DNA of 64,000 nucleotides from Rhodobiaceae bacterium. Its GTDB lineage: Bacteria; Pseudomonadota; Alphaproteobacteria; Parvibaculales; Parvibaculaceae. Below, in pieces: positions 23,077 to 32,458 of the stretch. The notes beneath the pieces were generated by a model. It worked only from the letters and a program-made list of their open reading frames with translations. It was not told where the DNA came from and ran no database searches. A program made the position numbers and the translations under genes. How positions within the stretch are numbered: the stretch's first letter is position 1; each line of letters begins with the position of its first letter. The stretch spans positions 3,708,001 to 3,772,000 of the forward strand of contig CP030277.1 of the NCBI GenBank assembly GCA_003330885.1, read 5' to 3'.

Positions 23077-24370
23077 TATGGATATGTCCAGCGCTTCAGA
23101 AAAACAGACGGATTTCTCCGCTCGCCTCAAAAAGCGATACGCAGCAGAGCGTCGCTTTAGAGCCTACGGGCTAAGCGCGATCGTGATCGCGGTTTCCATT
23201 TTGGGGATTTTGCTTGGGACAATTTCGTTCCAGGGGGCACCCGCTTTCTTCCAGACCTATGTCAAAATCGATGTCTATTTCGATGAAGCTGTGATCGATC
23301 CTACGGGGACACGTGAAGAGCGGACACTGCGTACCGCAAACTACCAGGCGCTTGCGAAGCGTGGCATGTATGAGCTGTTTCCGGAAGTTACAGAGCGCCG
23401 GGAGAAACGCACCCTCAGTCGACTTCTCTCAAGCGGTGCATATCGTCCCCTGAGCGCAATGGTTCTGGAAGACCCGTCGATCATCGGGACAACACAGTCC
23501 GTTTGGCTCGTGACCTCCGATGACATTGATACCTTCTATAAAGGTCAGATTGATCGGAAGACTGTCGAAGCGGACCGTCGCGTCAAAGACAATGAAATTG
23601 CCTGGGTCGACGTTTTGGATGAAGCAGGTCGCGTAGATGTGCAATTCAATACGGCCTTCTTTTCAACCGGTGACAGCCGCGAGCCAGAACTCGCTGGGAT
23701 CTGGGGCGCTGTGGTTGGCTCCTTCCTGACCCTGATTGTGACGCTGGCGGTGAGCTTCCCGCTTGGGGTGTCGGCTGCAGTCTATCTTGAAGAATTTGCG
23801 CCTAAGAACCGCTGGACCGATTTGATTGAGGTGAACATCAACAACCTCGCCGCTGTTCCTTCAATCGTGTTTGGTTTGCTGGGCTTGGCTGTTTTCTTGA
23901 GTTTCTTTGGCATGCCACGGTCGGCTCCCTTGGTCGGTGGGTTGGTGCTCGCACTTATGACACTGCCAACAATCATTATCGCTACCCGCGCGGCACTGAA
24001 AGCCGTGCCGCCGTCGATCCGCGAAGCTGCACTGGGTGTGGGCGCGTCGGATTTGCAGGTTGTCACCCACCACGTTTTGCCATTGGCAATGCCGGGTATC
24101 TTGACCGGGACAATCATCGGCATGGCACAGGCACTTGGTGAAACAGCGCCCCTGCTTATGATTGGCATGGTGGCCTTTATTGTCGATGTACCATCGACTG
24201 TTACAGATCCGTCGACCGTGCTTCCGGTTCAAATCTATATCTGGGCAGACAGCCCGGAACGTGCCTTTGTTGCCAAGACGAGTGCTGCCATTATGGTGCT
24301 CCTTGGCTTTCTCATCACCATGAACGCCATCGCGGTAATGTTGCGTAAGCGTTTCGAACGCCGCTGGTAA
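23069..24370 (+). CDS. pstA: Phosphate ABC transporter permease PstA
   Basis: A 433-residue permease with a long N-terminal extension (about residues 1-205) that includes one membrane helix and a periplasmic segment, followed by the permease domain. The EAA-like loop [20 protein letters not shown] and the [12 protein letters not shown] signature identify PstA. It pairs with PstC in the inner membrane and is driven by PstB. The gene starts inside pstC (8-base overlap) and ends 11 bases before pstB. The duplicate-looking long forms of both permeases fit a matched alphaproteobacterial pair. Confidence 0.95.
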   Translation: MTDMDMSSASEKQTDFSARLKKRYAAERRFRAYGLSAIVIAVSILGILLGTISFQGAPAFFQTYVKIDVYFDEAVIDPTGTREERTLRTANYQALAKRGMYELFPEVTERREKRTLSRLLSSGAYRPLSAMVLEDPSIIGTTQSVWLVTSDDIDTFYKGQIDRKTVEADRRVKDNEIAWVDVLDEAGRVDVQFNTAFFSTGDSREPELAGIWGAVVGSFLTLIVTLAVSFPLGVSAAVYLEEFAPKNRWTDLIEVNINNLAAVPSIVFGLLGLAVFLSFFGMPRSAPLVGGLVLALMTLPTIIIATRAALKAVPPSIREAALGVGASDLQVVTHHVLPLAMPGILTGTIIGMAQALGETAPLLMIGMVAFIVDVPSTVTDPSTVLPVQIYIWADSPERAFVAKTSAAIMVLLGFLITMNAIAVMLRKRFERRW

Positions 24371-24381
24371 AGGATCAGGTC

Positions 24382-25194
24382 ATGTCGGTCGCTGAAGCCG
24401 TTAAATCTGAAACGCCTGCTGAAAAGCCGGAACAGATAAACCACAAGATTACAGGCAAGGATGTTTCCGTATTCTACGGCGATAAACAGGCTTTGTTTGA
24501 TGTCAATCTCGACATCCGCGAGCGCCAGGTCACATCGCTTATTGGACCATCTGGCTGCGGGAAATCCACTTTCCTGCGCTGTATCAATCGGATGAATGAT
24601 GTGATTGATGGCTGCCGGGTTGAGGGCGAAATCAAAGTCGACGGAACAGACATTTATCGCTCCGGTCTTGATGTTGTGGAATTGCGGGCCCGGGTCGGGA
24701 TGGTATTCCAGAAGCCCAACCCATTCCCCAAGTCGATCTATGACAATATCGCTTACGGACCACGTATCCATGGGCAAGCGAGCGACTCCGCCGAGCTTGA
24801 TGAGATAGTTGAGACCAGCCTGCGTAGGGCGGGCCTTTGGGAAGAAGTGAAGGACCGATTGGACAATCCAGGTACTGGGCTTTCTGGCGGTCAGCAGCAG
24901 CGGCTGTGCATCGCGCGGGCCATTGCGGTCAATCCAGAGGTCATCTTGATGGATGAGCCTTGTTCGGCATTGGATCCGATCGCGACAGCGCGGATTGAAG
25001 AACTGATTGATGAACTCAGAGAAAAGTTCACCATCGTTATTGTGACGCACTCTATGCAACAGGCTGCCCGGGTTTCTCAGCGGACCGCGTTCTTCCATAT
25101 GGGCGTGATCGTTGAAGAAGGTGCCACGAGTGACATTTTCACCAAGCCGGGTGATGAGCGCACACTCGATTACATCACTGGCCGGTTTGGCTAA
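24382..25194 (+). CDS. pstB: Phosphate ABC transporter ATP-binding protein PstB
   Basis: A 270-residue ATPase. Walker [10 protein letters not shown] (about residues 54-62), Q-loop [18 protein letters not shown] signature [16 protein letters not shown], Walker [14 protein letters not shown] and the switch His in VTHSMQQA are all intact. [16 protein letters not shown] is diagnostic of PstB. It powers phosphate import by PstCA and takes part in PhoR signalling with PhoU. The first 24 residues are a hydrophilic extension before the conserved domain. Confidence 0.97.
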   Translation: MSVAEAVKSETPAEKPEQINHKITGKDVSVFYGDKQALFDVNLDIRERQVTSLIGPSGCGKSTFLRCINRMNDVIDGCRVEGEIKVDGTDIYRSGLDVVELRARVGMVFQKPNPFPKSIYDNIAYGPRIHGQASDSAELDEIVETSLRRAGLWEEVKDRLDNPGTGLSGGQQQRLCIARAIAVNPEVILMDEPCSALDPIATARIEELIDELREKFTIVIVTHSMQQAARVSQRTAFFHMGVIVEEGATSDIFTKPGDERTLDYITGRFG

Positions 25195-25223
25195 GAACCC
25201 ATCAGGGTTGAGGAGACAGCATC

Positions 25224-25940
25224 GTGACAGATCACATCGTTACTTCATTTTCAGAAGAGCTCGAACAGCTCTCGACCAATGTGTCCAAGATGGGCGGCCT
25301 TGCTGAAGCGCAGTTGCAAAGCGCGATTGACGCAATTACTCGGCGGGATATGGCGCTTGCGGACCGCACGGTTTCGCAGGATCAACAGCTAGACGATCTT
25401 GAAATTTTGATTGAAGAGAATGCCGTTGAGCTGATTGCCCTCCGTCAACCAATGGCGCTCGACCTTCGCGAGGCGATGACGGCGATTAAAATTGCAGCGG
25501 ACCTTGAGCGCATTGGTGATCTGGCCAAAAACATCTCAAAACGGTCGCTGGTTATTTTTGAGGACTATGAAACGCCAAACCGACTGGTCCAGGGGTTGAG
25601 CCGCATGGGCAAGTTGGCACTGGGACAACTGAAACTTGTTCTAGATGCCTACACCAACCGTGATGTCGAAATGGCCAACAAGGTTTGGCTTTCCGATGAA
25701 GAGATTGACGAGATGTACAATTCGGTCTTTCGAGAGTTGCTGACCTACATGATGGAAGATCCTCGAACCATCGGCATGTGTACGCACCTGCTTTTTGTTG
25801 CAAAGAACATTGAACGTATTGGGGATCACGCGACGAACATTGCAGAGACCGTCAGTTATTTGGTGACCGGTGACCGAGTCGAAGGCGAGCGCCCAAAGGG
25901 CGACAAAACCAGCACCACGTCAGTGTCCACTGGAACGTAA
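25224..25940 (+). CDS. phoU: Phosphate signalling protein PhoU
   Basis: A 238-residue all-helical protein made of two repeated three-helix bundles, each with the metal-binding (E/D)xxxD motif: AADLERIGDLAKNI in the first and VAKNIERIGDHATNIAE in the second. PhoU links PstB and PhoR and prevents PhoB activation when phosphate is plentiful. It starts at GTG 25224 with GAGGAG 9 bases upstream. It lies 29 bases after pstB and 66 bases before phoB in one operon. The C-terminal 15 residues (SerThr-rich) are not conserved in the family. Confidence 0.96.
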   Translation: MTDHIVTSFSEELEQLSTNVSKMGGLAEAQLQSAIDAITRRDMALADRTVSQDQQLDDLEILIEENAVELIALRQPMALDLREAMTAIKIAADLERIGDLAKNISKRSLVIFEDYETPNRLVQGLSRMGKLALGQLKLVLDAYTNRDVEMANKVWLSDEEIDEMYNSVFRELLTYMMEDPRTIGMCTHLLFVAKNIERIGDHATNIAETVSYLVTGDRVEGERPKGDKTSTTSVSTGT

Positions 25941-26006
25941 GTAATTGCTCGAAAGCGAAACTGTATCAGGTGGCGGTAATCGCCAAGATGTTGCCAGAGG
26001 TATATC

Positions 26007-26771
26007 ATGGCCCTTGAAATGGAATTGAATGCAAACCCGTCAGCCGCTCCCGGCTCAACAACACGGCATACAACGATGAAGCCAACAGTTCTGGTTGTCG
26101 AAGACGAAGAAGCGCTTTCAATGCTCCTTCAGTACAATCTCGAAAAGGAAGGCTACAACGTTGTGGCAACCGCAGACGGGGAAGAAGCCGCAATGCTGGT
26201 GCGCGAGGTAGAACCCGATCTCGTCCTGCTCGATTGGATGCTGCCAAGCCTGTCTGGTATAGAACTTTGCCGGCGCCTGCGTTCCAGATCAGAAACACGC
26301 AACCTGCCAATCGTGATGATTACGGCCCGCGGCGAAGAAGCGGACCGGATCCGCGGTCTCGACACAGGCGCTGATGACTACATCACAAAGCCTTTTTCCA
26401 CCACGGAGCTGATGGCCCGCATTCGGGCTGTCTTGAGGCGTATTCGCCCAGCGCTCGCCGAGGACATTGTGACTTTTGGCGATGTTGTGATGGATCGTTC
26501 AACGCATCGGGTGCGGCGCGGGGAGCGAGAAATACACTTAGGCCCCACAGAGTACCGGTTGCTGGAACATCTCATGCAGCATCCTGGCCGCGTTTTCAGC
26601 CGTGCCCAGCTTCTTGATGCGGTCTGGGGGTCAGATGTCTATGTCGAAGCGCGGACGGTTGATGTGCATATTGGACGTCTTCGCAAAGCCCTCAACAAAA
26701 AGGACCAGCGCGATCCGATCCGAACGGTCCGCGCTGCAGGCTATGCCCTTGACGAGCAATTTATGAATTAA
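26007..26771 (+). CDS. phoB: Phosphate regulon response regulator PhoB
   Basis: A 254-residue OmpR-family regulator. The receiver has VVEDEEALSMLL, the phospho-Asp in LLDWMLPSLSG (about residue 75), MITARGEE and the Lys in ITKPFSTTELMARI. The winged-helix domain ends with the PhoB-like EARTVDVHIGRLRKALN and RAAGYALDE. Here phoB follows phoU while phoR precedes pstS, the order common in Alphaproteobacteria. The start at 26007 has AGAGG upstream and gives a 23-residue extension before MKPTVLVVED; the ATG at 26076 gives the standard length but has no ribosome site. Confidence 0.95.
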   Translation: MALEMELNANPSAAPGSTTRHTTMKPTVLVVEDEEALSMLLQYNLEKEGYNVVATADGEEAAMLVREVEPDLVLLDWMLPSLSGIELCRRLRSRSETRNLPIVMITARGEEADRIRGLDTGADDYITKPFSTTELMARIRAVLRRIRPALAEDIVTFGDVVMDRSTHRVRRGEREIHLGPTEYRLLEHLMQHPGRVFSRAQLLDAVWGSDVYVEARTVDVHIGRLRKALNKKDQRDPIRTVRAAGYALDEQFMN

Positions 26772-26784
26772 CGTCCCTGATGGC

Positions 26785-27222
26785 TCAACATTCGTGACCT
26801 GTGACCATCGACAAGCCTTTACCAAAGAGACGGTTCGGACAGGGTGTCAGGCCAAACCGTTCATAGAAATTCTGCCGCCCCGGTGCTGAGAGTACGGCAA
26901 TCGTTGCACCTGTTTGAGCATGCGTTTGAATATAGTCCATCACAGCTTCCATCAGCAGGGAGCCATGTCCCTTGCCACCATGGCTCGGCGATACAATCAC
27001 ATCAGCGATGTAGAAGTACAAAACCCCGTCACCGACAACTCGTGAAAATCCGATGAGCGTCTCACCATCGAAGAGACACACGCCAAACAGAGACCCTTTT
27101 AAACTGAGGTCAGCGGTTTTACTCGAGATTGAGCCCCAGCCAGCTTCTTCGCGCATTTGGATGTATTGAGCGGAAGTGGGGAAGCCCGCTTTTGTCCTGA
27201 TTTGATCGTTCATGTCCCTCAC
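26785..27222 (-). CDS. GNAT-family acetyltransferase
   Basis: A 145-residue N-acetyltransferase. The acetyl-CoA binding motif A is VSPSHGGKGHGSLLMEAVMDY (the Q/RxxGxG/A signature appears as HGGKGHG), preceded by the core strands FSRVVGDGVLYFYIADVIV and followed by FYERFGLTPCPN, the usual Tyr that protonates CoA. The substrate is unknown and could be an amine, an amino acid or an antibiotic. It converges on phoB with 13 bases between the stops and is separated from gcrA by a strong terminator, so it is probably monocistronic. Confidence 0.88.
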   Translation of the reverse strand: MRDMNDQIRTKAGFPTSAQYIQMREEAGWGSISSKTADLSLKGSLFGVCLFDGETLIGFSRVVGDGVLYFYIADVIVSPSHGGKGHGSLLMEAVMDYIQTHAQTGATIAVLSAPGRQNFYERFGLTPCPNRLFGKGLSMVTGHEC

Positions 27223-27281
27223 CTGTTGAGAGATGGGTGGCTGGTCGCATCGACATCTGAGTTAGGTTGAAGATCTCCAAT

Positions 27282-27312
27282 AAAAAAGCCAGCGTCATGC
27301 GCTGGCTTTTTC
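27282..27312 (-). terminator. Bidirectional-looking terminator downstream of gcrA
   Basis: AGCCAGCG (27287-27294), loop TCATG, CGCTGGCT (27300-27307), with an A-run before and a T-run after. On the minus strand it follows the gcrA stop and precedes the GNAT gene, so it ends the gcrA transcript. Confidence 0.9.
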
Positions 27313-27337
27313 TGTGTCAGGTGCTGGGTTTTGGCTA

Positions 27338-27844
27338 TCAGCTCGCGAACCCTGTCTTTGCCCGTGGCCGATCAGCCCGGCGACGCGGTTGCACCGGCTG
27401 GTAAGCCAGCTTGGCGTGGGTTGCACAATAGGGCATGGCGGGATCAGCCTTGTGCCCGCAGAAGTGGAAACCATCTGTTCCAGGGTCGCCAATCGGCCAT
27501 TTGCAAGTGTGCTCTGTGAGAGTCAGAACTGTCGCCAGCTGTCCTGGTGTGACTTCGACCGGGACCAACGGTTGTGGTTCTGGGTCCGGCATTACCGGCT
27601 CCTCTTTCAATTCCACAGGGCGTGGAGCTGACGGTTGCTGAGGCCGCGGCGCGGCTGCACGCGGTGTCGCAGGCCGTGCTCTTGGTGCTCGGTTGGTCGT
27701 AGCGCGACCTGATAGGCCCAGCCGATGGATCTTCCCAATTACCGCATTGCGGGTCACGCCACCCAGTTGCTTAGCAACTTGGCTCGCACTTAGACCCTCC
27801 GCCCAAAGTTTTTTCAGAAGCTCAACGCGTTCTTCTGTCCACAT
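27338..27844 (-). CDS. gcrA: Cell-cycle regulator GcrA
   Basis: A 168-residue protein with the GcrA N-terminus MWTEERVELLKKLWAEGLSA and the helix-turn-helix SQVAKQLGGVTRNAVIGKIH (about residues 20-40), a Pro/Ala/Arg-rich linker and a C-terminal Cys/His segment (CKWPIGDPGTDGFHFCGHKA, then CATHAKLAYQ) that suggests a bound metal. GcrA binds sigma-70 RNA polymerase at CcrM-methylated GANTC sites and drives cell-cycle genes. The argD-argF-hslO neighbourhood is conserved with gcrA in related genomes. A cluster of DnaA-box-like sequences lies 190-320 bases upstream. Confidence 0.97.
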   Translation of the reverse strand: MWTEERVELLKKLWAEGLSASQVAKQLGGVTRNAVIGKIHRLGLSGRATTNRAPRARPATPRAAAPRPQQPSAPRPVELKEEPVMPDPEPQPLVPVEVTPGQLATVLTLTEHTCKWPIGDPGTDGFHFCGHKADPAMPYCATHAKLAYQPVQPRRRADRPRAKTGFAS

Positions 27845-28037
27845 GGCTCGCTATCCCCTTGAAATGGCGCCGAAAACGGTCGCCGGCCCCTCAGAAAGCA
27901 TCTCAGGTCGATCTGAAAAAACGGATTTGGAACCCTAGAAAGGTTAACGCCCGCCGCCTGATCGCACTAGATGTCGTGTACTTAAGGGCAGAATATACAA
28001 AATGAGGGGTGTCGGACGCAAGATTTGGTTAAGGAAT

Positions 28038-28161
28038 GAATCTGCTTATCCACAGGAAATCGTTCTGTCGGGTCCAATCCAGCCGCAGTTTGGGGAAAAC
28101 CATCGTCAATGTGGAAAACCCATGCGCATTATGGAAAAAGGCAACCCATTATGGAAAAAGG
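28038..28161. promoter_or_regulatory. DnaA-box and GANTC cluster upstream of gcrA
   Basis: This is the main content of the 552-base gap between gcrA and the ABC permease. GAATC (28038-28042) is a CcrM GANTC site. TTATCCACA (28046-28054) is a perfect DnaA box; TGTGGAAAA (28110-28118) is an inverted one (TTTTCCACA). A 15-base sequence containing ATTATGGAAAAAGG is repeated exactly at 28127-28141 and 28147-28161, and its complement, TTTTCCATA, is one base off a DnaA box. Known Caulobacter biology has DnaA activating gcrA, which fits this location. Confidence 0.6.
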
Positions 28162-28253
28162 TTAGCGCAGTCATTGCGGTTGGGCGTTCAATCGCCTATC
28201 TCCGGAGCCACGGCGGTTTATCTGGATCGAATGGGATAGGTGAGGCGCTGGAA

Positions 28254-28298
28254 GCATTTGCGAGCCAAAAGTTGCAGACTGTTGCGGTTCGGAAGTGC
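28254..28298 (+). repeat. Dispersed two-stem hairpin repeat, copy 2 (degenerate)
   Basis: GCATTTGC and GGAAGTGC form a weakened outer stem around CAAAAGT (28266-28272) and ACTGTTG (28278-28284), followed by GCGAC as in the other copies. Sequence between the stems is close to copy 1, while several pairs are broken, so this is the most decayed copy. Confidence 0.6.
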
Positions 28299-28396
28299 GA
28301 CAAACAAAAGAAGCAGGAGCCCGGTTTGAAGTTCATCAAACAGAAAAGGCTCTAAGTGCAGCGGCGGCGGTAACGTCTGCAAAGGGGGCCGATTTC

Positions 28397-29206
28397 ATGA
28401 GCCAGGACAACTATCTTCCAGAAGGCGCACGGCATTTCGGGTCCTTCAATTGGCTGGGCCTATGGACGCTTTACCTGAAAGAAGTGAAGCGCTTCGTCAA
28501 AGTCATCACGCAGACCGTGCTGGCGCCCGTCATCACCACACTTCTATTCCTTGCGATTTTTTCCTTGGCATTGGGGCGCTTGCGGCCTGATGTAAACGGC
28601 GTGCCCTTCACCGAGTTTCTGGCGCCTGGTCTCATTATGATGACCATGTTGCAAAACGCGTTCGCCAACACCTCCTCTTCAATTCTGATTTCCAAAGTTC
28701 AGGGAAATATCGTGGATGTGTTGATGCCGCCTTTGTCCGCTGGTGAGCTTAATATAGGGTTTGCTATGGCAGGCGTGACCCGCGGTGTATTTGTTGGTTT
28801 TGTAACCGCCATCGGCATGCTGCCCTTTGTCGGCCTGTCGATTGAGCACCTCTGGGCTGTTGTTTTCTATGCGGTTGGTGCCTCCTTGATGCTGTCACTG
28901 CTTGGCATGCTCGGCGGCATCTGGGCTGAAAAATTCGACCACCTCCAAGCGGTCACGAACTTCATCATCACGCCCCTGGCCTTTCTCTCAGGCACGTTTT
29001 ATTCAGTGAAGCAGCTGCCAGAGTTCGCTTACATCTTTACCCAGTACAATCCGTTCTTCTATCTGATCGACGGCTTCCGCTACGCCTTTACCGGCGTGTC
29101 GGACGGCAACATCATGACCGGTGTACTCGTTACCATCGGCTGCAATGCAGCGCTTTGGGTAATCTCCGACTGGGTTCTCCGACGAGGCTATCGTCTCAAG
29201 GCCTAA
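28397..29206 (+). CDS. ABC-2 type transporter permease
   Basis: A 269-residue inner-membrane protein with six predicted hydrophobic segments. YLKEVKRFVKVITQTVLAPV at the N-terminus and the central LMPPLSAGELNIGFAMAGVTRG and YFSGTFY-like LSGTFYSVKQLP regions match ABC-2 exporters of the YadH/NodJ type. Such permeases export polysaccharide, lipid or drugs together with a separate ATPase. No ATP-binding subunit is next to it: the neighbours are gcrA and argD. ATG 28397 was chosen because residues before it lack similarity and overlap the repeat. It is followed by a clear terminator. Confidence 0.88.
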   Translation: MSQDNYLPEGARHFGSFNWLGLWTLYLKEVKRFVKVITQTVLAPVITTLLFLAIFSLALGRLRPDVNGVPFTEFLAPGLIMMTMLQNAFANTSSSILISKVQGNIVDVLMPPLSAGELNIGFAMAGVTRGVFVGFVTAIGMLPFVGLSIEHLWAVVFYAVGASLMLSLLGMLGGIWAEKFDHLQAVTNFIITPLAFLSGTFYSVKQLPEFAYIFTQYNPFFYLIDGFRYAFTGVSDGNIMTGVLVTIGCNAALWVISDWVLRRGYRLKA

Positions 29207-29300
29207 CCTATTGAGAAGTCACACCTATTTGACGTGGCTTGCCATTTCAGCCAATTGACAAAAGCCCTCACTTTGAGGATACTCCGGCGCTTCTTGAACA

Positions 29301-29325
29301 GCCGCCGGCCTCTGGCGGCTTTTTT
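29301..29325 (+). terminator. Rho-independent terminator of the ABC permease gene
   Basis: GCCGCC (29301-29306), GGCCTCT loop, GGCGGC (29314-29319) and six T. It separates the permease from argD, whose ribosome site begins about 12 bases later. Confidence 0.88.
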
Positions 29326-29348
29326 CATTGGCGTTCGGGAGCATACCG

Positions 29349-30548
29349 ATGATCACGCCCATACTGCCGACCTATGGTCGGGCCGACCTCGAATTCGAGA
29401 GCGGTGAAGGACCATTTCTGATAACGCCAGCAGGCGATCACTACCTCGATTTCGGGGCCGGGATTGCTGTGGCCTCTCTTGGCCATGCGCATCCACATTT
29501 GGTGGAGGCGCTGGAAAATCAGGCGAAGAAGCTCTGGCACACCTCAAACCTGTATCGAATTCCAGGGCAGGAAAAACTGGCTGAGCGCCTGGTCGCTGCG
29601 ACCTTTGCAGACACTGTCTTCTTCACGAACTCCGGGGCTGAGGCGCTGGAATGTTCGATCAAAATGGCGCGCAAGTTCCATGCGGTAAACGGTGCGCCGG
29701 AGCGCGACGAACTCATTACATTTGAGGGCGCCTTTCACGGCCGGACATTGGCGACAATTTCCGCTGGCGGGCAGGAAAAATATCTCGAGGGCTTCGGGCG
29801 GCGCATGCCCGGCTTCGTGCAAGTGCCTATGGGGGATCTCAAAGCGCTGAAAGAAGCGATTGGTCCCAACACAGCCGGTGTCCTGCTTGAACCTATCGAA
29901 GGCGAAGGTGGGATCCGCCCGTGGGAGCTCACGGCTCTGCAGTCTATCCGCACCATTTGCGATGACGCAGGCATTTTGCTCGTGCTCGATGAGGTTCAGA
30001 CTGGTGTCGGTCGGACTGGCAAGCTTTACGCTCATGAACTGGCTGGGGTCACACCAGACATTATGGCATCTGCCAAAGGTCTGGGCGGTGGGTTCCCTGT
30101 TGGGGCTTGTCTCGCAACGGAAGACGCTGCCAAGGGAATGACAGCTGGAACCCATGGATCAACCTTTGGGGGAAATCCACTTGCGATGGCGGTGGCCAAT
30201 GGCGTGCTGGATGTTGTGCTTGAGGAGGGCTTCCTGGAGGCCGTTCAGCAAAAAGGCCTCAAGTTAAAGCAGAAACTTGCCATGTTGGCAGACGAAAACA
30301 GCGACATTATTGAAACTGTGCGCGGCGAGGGGCTGATGTTGGGTTTGAAATGCAAAATCCCTAACACCGAGCTTGTCGGCGCACTTGTTGAGCGCAAATT
30401 GTTGACCGTTGGCGCTGGCGACAATGTCGTTCGCCTTCTGCCACCGCTCATCATTGACGACACACATATTGATCAGGCGATTGACACCATCGCCGAAGCC
30501 TGCGGCGCCTTGAGGGCCGCAAAGGCCCAGAAGGAGGCCGCAAAATGA
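29349..30548 (+). CDS. argD: Acetylornithine/succinyldiaminopimelate aminotransferase
   Basis: A 399-residue class III PLP aminotransferase. [54 protein letters not shown] and the PLP Lys in [11 protein letters not shown] (about residue 243) are diagnostic, as is [15 protein letters not shown]. It converts N-acetylglutamate semialdehyde and glutamate to N-acetylornithine in arginine synthesis, with a possible second role in lysine synthesis. ATG 29349 has GGGAG 8 bases upstream, and the protein then begins [16 protein letters not shown] as usual. It overlaps argF by 4 bases (ATGA). Confidence 0.96.
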   Translation: MITPILPTYGRADLEFESGEGPFLITPAGDHYLDFGAGIAVASLGHAHPHLVEALENQAKKLWHTSNLYRIPGQEKLAERLVAATFADTVFFTNSGAEALECSIKMARKFHAVNGAPERDELITFEGAFHGRTLATISAGGQEKYLEGFGRRMPGFVQVPMGDLKALKEAIGPNTAGVLLEPIEGEGGIRPWELTALQSIRTICDDAGILLVLDEVQTGVGRTGKLYAHELAGVTPDIMASAKGLGGGFPVGACLATEDAAKGMTAGTHGSTFGGNPLAMAVANGVLDVVLEEGFLEAVQQKGLKLKQKLAMLADENSDIIETVRGEGLMLGLKCKIPNTELVGALVERKLLTVGAGDNVVRLLPPLIIDDTHIDQAIDTIAEACGALRAAKAQKEAAK

Positions 30549-31480
30549 CCAGCGCGCCAAAGCACTTTCTCGACCTGGACGAAGTCAGCAAAGAAAACCT
30601 GCGGGGCATCATTGATGACGCCCGTGGGCGCAAAGAAGCACGCGCCGGACTTCCACACGGCATCACAGACAAAGACAAGCCCTTGGAAGGGCGTCTTCTG
30701 GCGATGATTTTCGAAAAGCCGTCGACTCGGACACGCGTGTCATTCGACGTAGCGATGCGCCAGCTCGGCGGTGAAACACTCCTGCTAAATGGCGCAGAAA
30801 TGCAGCTGGGGCGCGGCGAAAGCGTGGCTGACACCGCCCGCGTTCTCTCACGCTACGTGGACGCAATCATGATCCGGACAACAAGCCACGACAAACTGTT
30901 GGAGCTTGCTGAATACGCGACCGTGCCCGTCATCAATGGTTTGACGGATAAATCCCACCCTTGCCAGTTGATGGCCGACGTCTTGACCTTCGAAGAGCAT
31001 AAAGGGCCGATCAAAGACCGTTCAGTCGCTTGGTCTGGCGATGGCAACAATGTTGCTGTGTCCTGGGTCCATGCAGCCGCTCAGTTTGATTTTGACCTGC
31101 GTGTGGCCTCTCCACCGGAGCTGGCTCTGCCAGCTGAGACAGTCGTCTGGGCTGAAGAGCAAGGCGCTCGAGTCAAGATTACCACAGACCCATACGAGGC
31201 CGTAGCGGGTGTCGATTGTGTTGTTGCAGATACCTGGGTCTCTATGGGCGATCCAGAAGACTTGGTGACAAGTCGGCACAATTCTTTGGCGCCCTATCAA
31301 GTGGACGAACGCCTTATGGCTGCTGCCCACAAAGAGGCGATCTTCATGCACTGTCTTCCTGCCCATAGGGGTGAGGAGATGACGGCAGAAGTGATAGATG
31401 GGCCTCAATCTGTTGTTTTTGACGGCGCGGAAAATCGTTTGCACGCTCAAAAGAGCGTTTTGAAATGGTGCCTCTCGTGA
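30545..31480 (+). CDS. argF: Ornithine carbamoyltransferase
   Basis: A 311-residue cytoplasmic enzyme. The carbamoyl-phosphate loop [15 protein letters not shown] (about residues 55-70), the HPCQLMAD motif, and the ornithine-site [11 protein letters not shown] (about 270) identify OTCase. It makes citrulline from ornithine and carbamoyl phosphate. The ATGA overlap with argD and the 16-base overlap with hslO show a tightly packed argD-argF-hslO operon. Confidence 0.97.
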   Translation: MTSAPKHFLDLDEVSKENLRGIIDDARGRKEARAGLPHGITDKDKPLEGRLLAMIFEKPSTRTRVSFDVAMRQLGGETLLLNGAEMQLGRGESVADTARVLSRYVDAIMIRTTSHDKLLELAEYATVPVINGLTDKSHPCQLMADVLTFEEHKGPIKDRSVAWSGDGNNVAVSWVHAAAQFDFDLRVASPPELALPAETVVWAEEQGARVKITTDPYEAVAGVDCVVADTWVSMGDPEDLVTSRHNSLAPYQVDERLMAAAHKEAIFMHCLPAHRGEEMTAEVIDGPQSVVFDGAENRLHAQKSVLKWCLS

Positions 31481-32451
31481 CCACTGGCGATCAACCACTG
31501 ACAACAGAAAATCTGCACCTCGACGATATTGTGGTGCCGTTCCAGATAGAGGGTATCGGTGTGCGGGGGCGCGCAACGCGCCTGTCTGGCCTGATCACCG
31601 ACGTCATGTCCCGGCATGACTATCCGGAGCCGGTGTCTATCCTGCTCGGGGAGGCACTGACGCTTGTCGCAATGCTGGGAACGGCGCTAAAATTTGATGG
31701 CAAGCTCACGCTGCAAACCAAGACCGATGGACCTGTGTCCATGTTGGTCGCAGATTTCGAGACGCCAGGAAAAATCAGAGGGTATGCCCATCTGGATAGT
31801 GACCGGCTGGATGCAGCCCTGGACAAGGGAATCGCGGCACCAACAGAACTCATGGGCACGGGATACCTGGCTCTGACCATCGATCAGGGTGCTGACATGG
31901 ATCGCTACCAGGGGATCGTGCAGCTGGATGCGCGTGGGCTGACAGAAGCAGCTCACGAATATTTCGCTCAATCCGAACAGATCGCAACGCGCATTCGCAT
32001 GGCGGTCGGCCCGCTCTATGAAAGAGGCGAATCCGGAGAGGCTTCCAAGGTCACGTGGCGTGCTGGCGCGGTGATGGTTCAGCATCTGGCAGAGGATGGC
32101 GGGCTCACCGGCTACCGTGAACCCGAGGACGAACGCCTTTTGACGGATGAGGAAAAGAATTGGGAGCATGCGGCGATTTTGCTCGACTCTGTCACGGATA
32201 CAGAATTGTTGGACCCAGAGGTAACAGCAGATCGTTTGTTGTTTCGCCTCTATCATGAAGACGGCGTCAGGGTATTCAGCCCAGCAGGTGTCCAGTTTGG
32301 CTGCCCTTGCTCTCGGGAGCGGATCGAAGGTGTTTTGAAGACTTTTGGGGCTGACGATCTGGATCACATGGTGGAGAATGGTCGTATTGAAGCCAAATGC
32401 GAGTTTTGCGCCGATCAGTATGAGTTTGATCCGGCGGATTTGAGAGGATAG
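31465..32451 (+). CDS. hslO: Redox-regulated chaperone Hsp33
   Basis: A 328-residue cytoplasmic holdase. The N-terminal domain begins [20 protein letters not shown]. The C-terminal redox switch has CPC (in [12 protein letters not shown], about residues 275-277) and CEFC (about 311-314), together the zinc-binding CxC...CxxC of Hsp33. Oxidation releases zinc, unfolds the linker and activates chaperone function. The gene starts 16 bases inside argF in another frame, so translation is coupled to arginine genes, a conserved arrangement in Alphaproteobacteria. The family's usual length is near 300; the extra residues are at the N-terminus. Confidence 0.95.
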   Translation: MVPLVTTGDQPLTTENLHLDDIVVPFQIEGIGVRGRATRLSGLITDVMSRHDYPEPVSILLGEALTLVAMLGTALKFDGKLTLQTKTDGPVSMLVADFETPGKIRGYAHLDSDRLDAALDKGIAAPTELMGTGYLALTIDQGADMDRYQGIVQLDARGLTEAAHEYFAQSEQIATRIRMAVGPLYERGESGEASKVTWRAGAVMVQHLAEDGGLTGYREPEDERLLTDEEKNWEHAAILLDSVTDTELLDPEVTADRLLFRLYHEDGVRVFSPAGVQFGCPCSRERIEGVLKTFGADDLDHMVENGRIEAKCEFCADQYEFDPADLRG

Positions 32452-32458
32452 GGGATCG

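Noticed and set aside
27693-27938. An 81-codon plus-strand reading frame across the start of gcrA
   Set aside because: It is antisense to the conserved helix-turn-helix coding region of gcrA and has no independent support.
28002-28355. A 117-codon plus-strand reading frame upstream of the ABC permease
   Set aside because: It runs through the DnaA-box repeats and a dispersed hairpin repeat, lacks a ribosome site and has no recognisable domain.
27845-28396. Possible chromosomal origin (oriC) because of DnaA boxes and AT-rich repeats
   Set aside because: Only two good boxes, no long AT-rich unwinding region, and none of the usual origin neighbours; regulation of gcrA explains the sites better.
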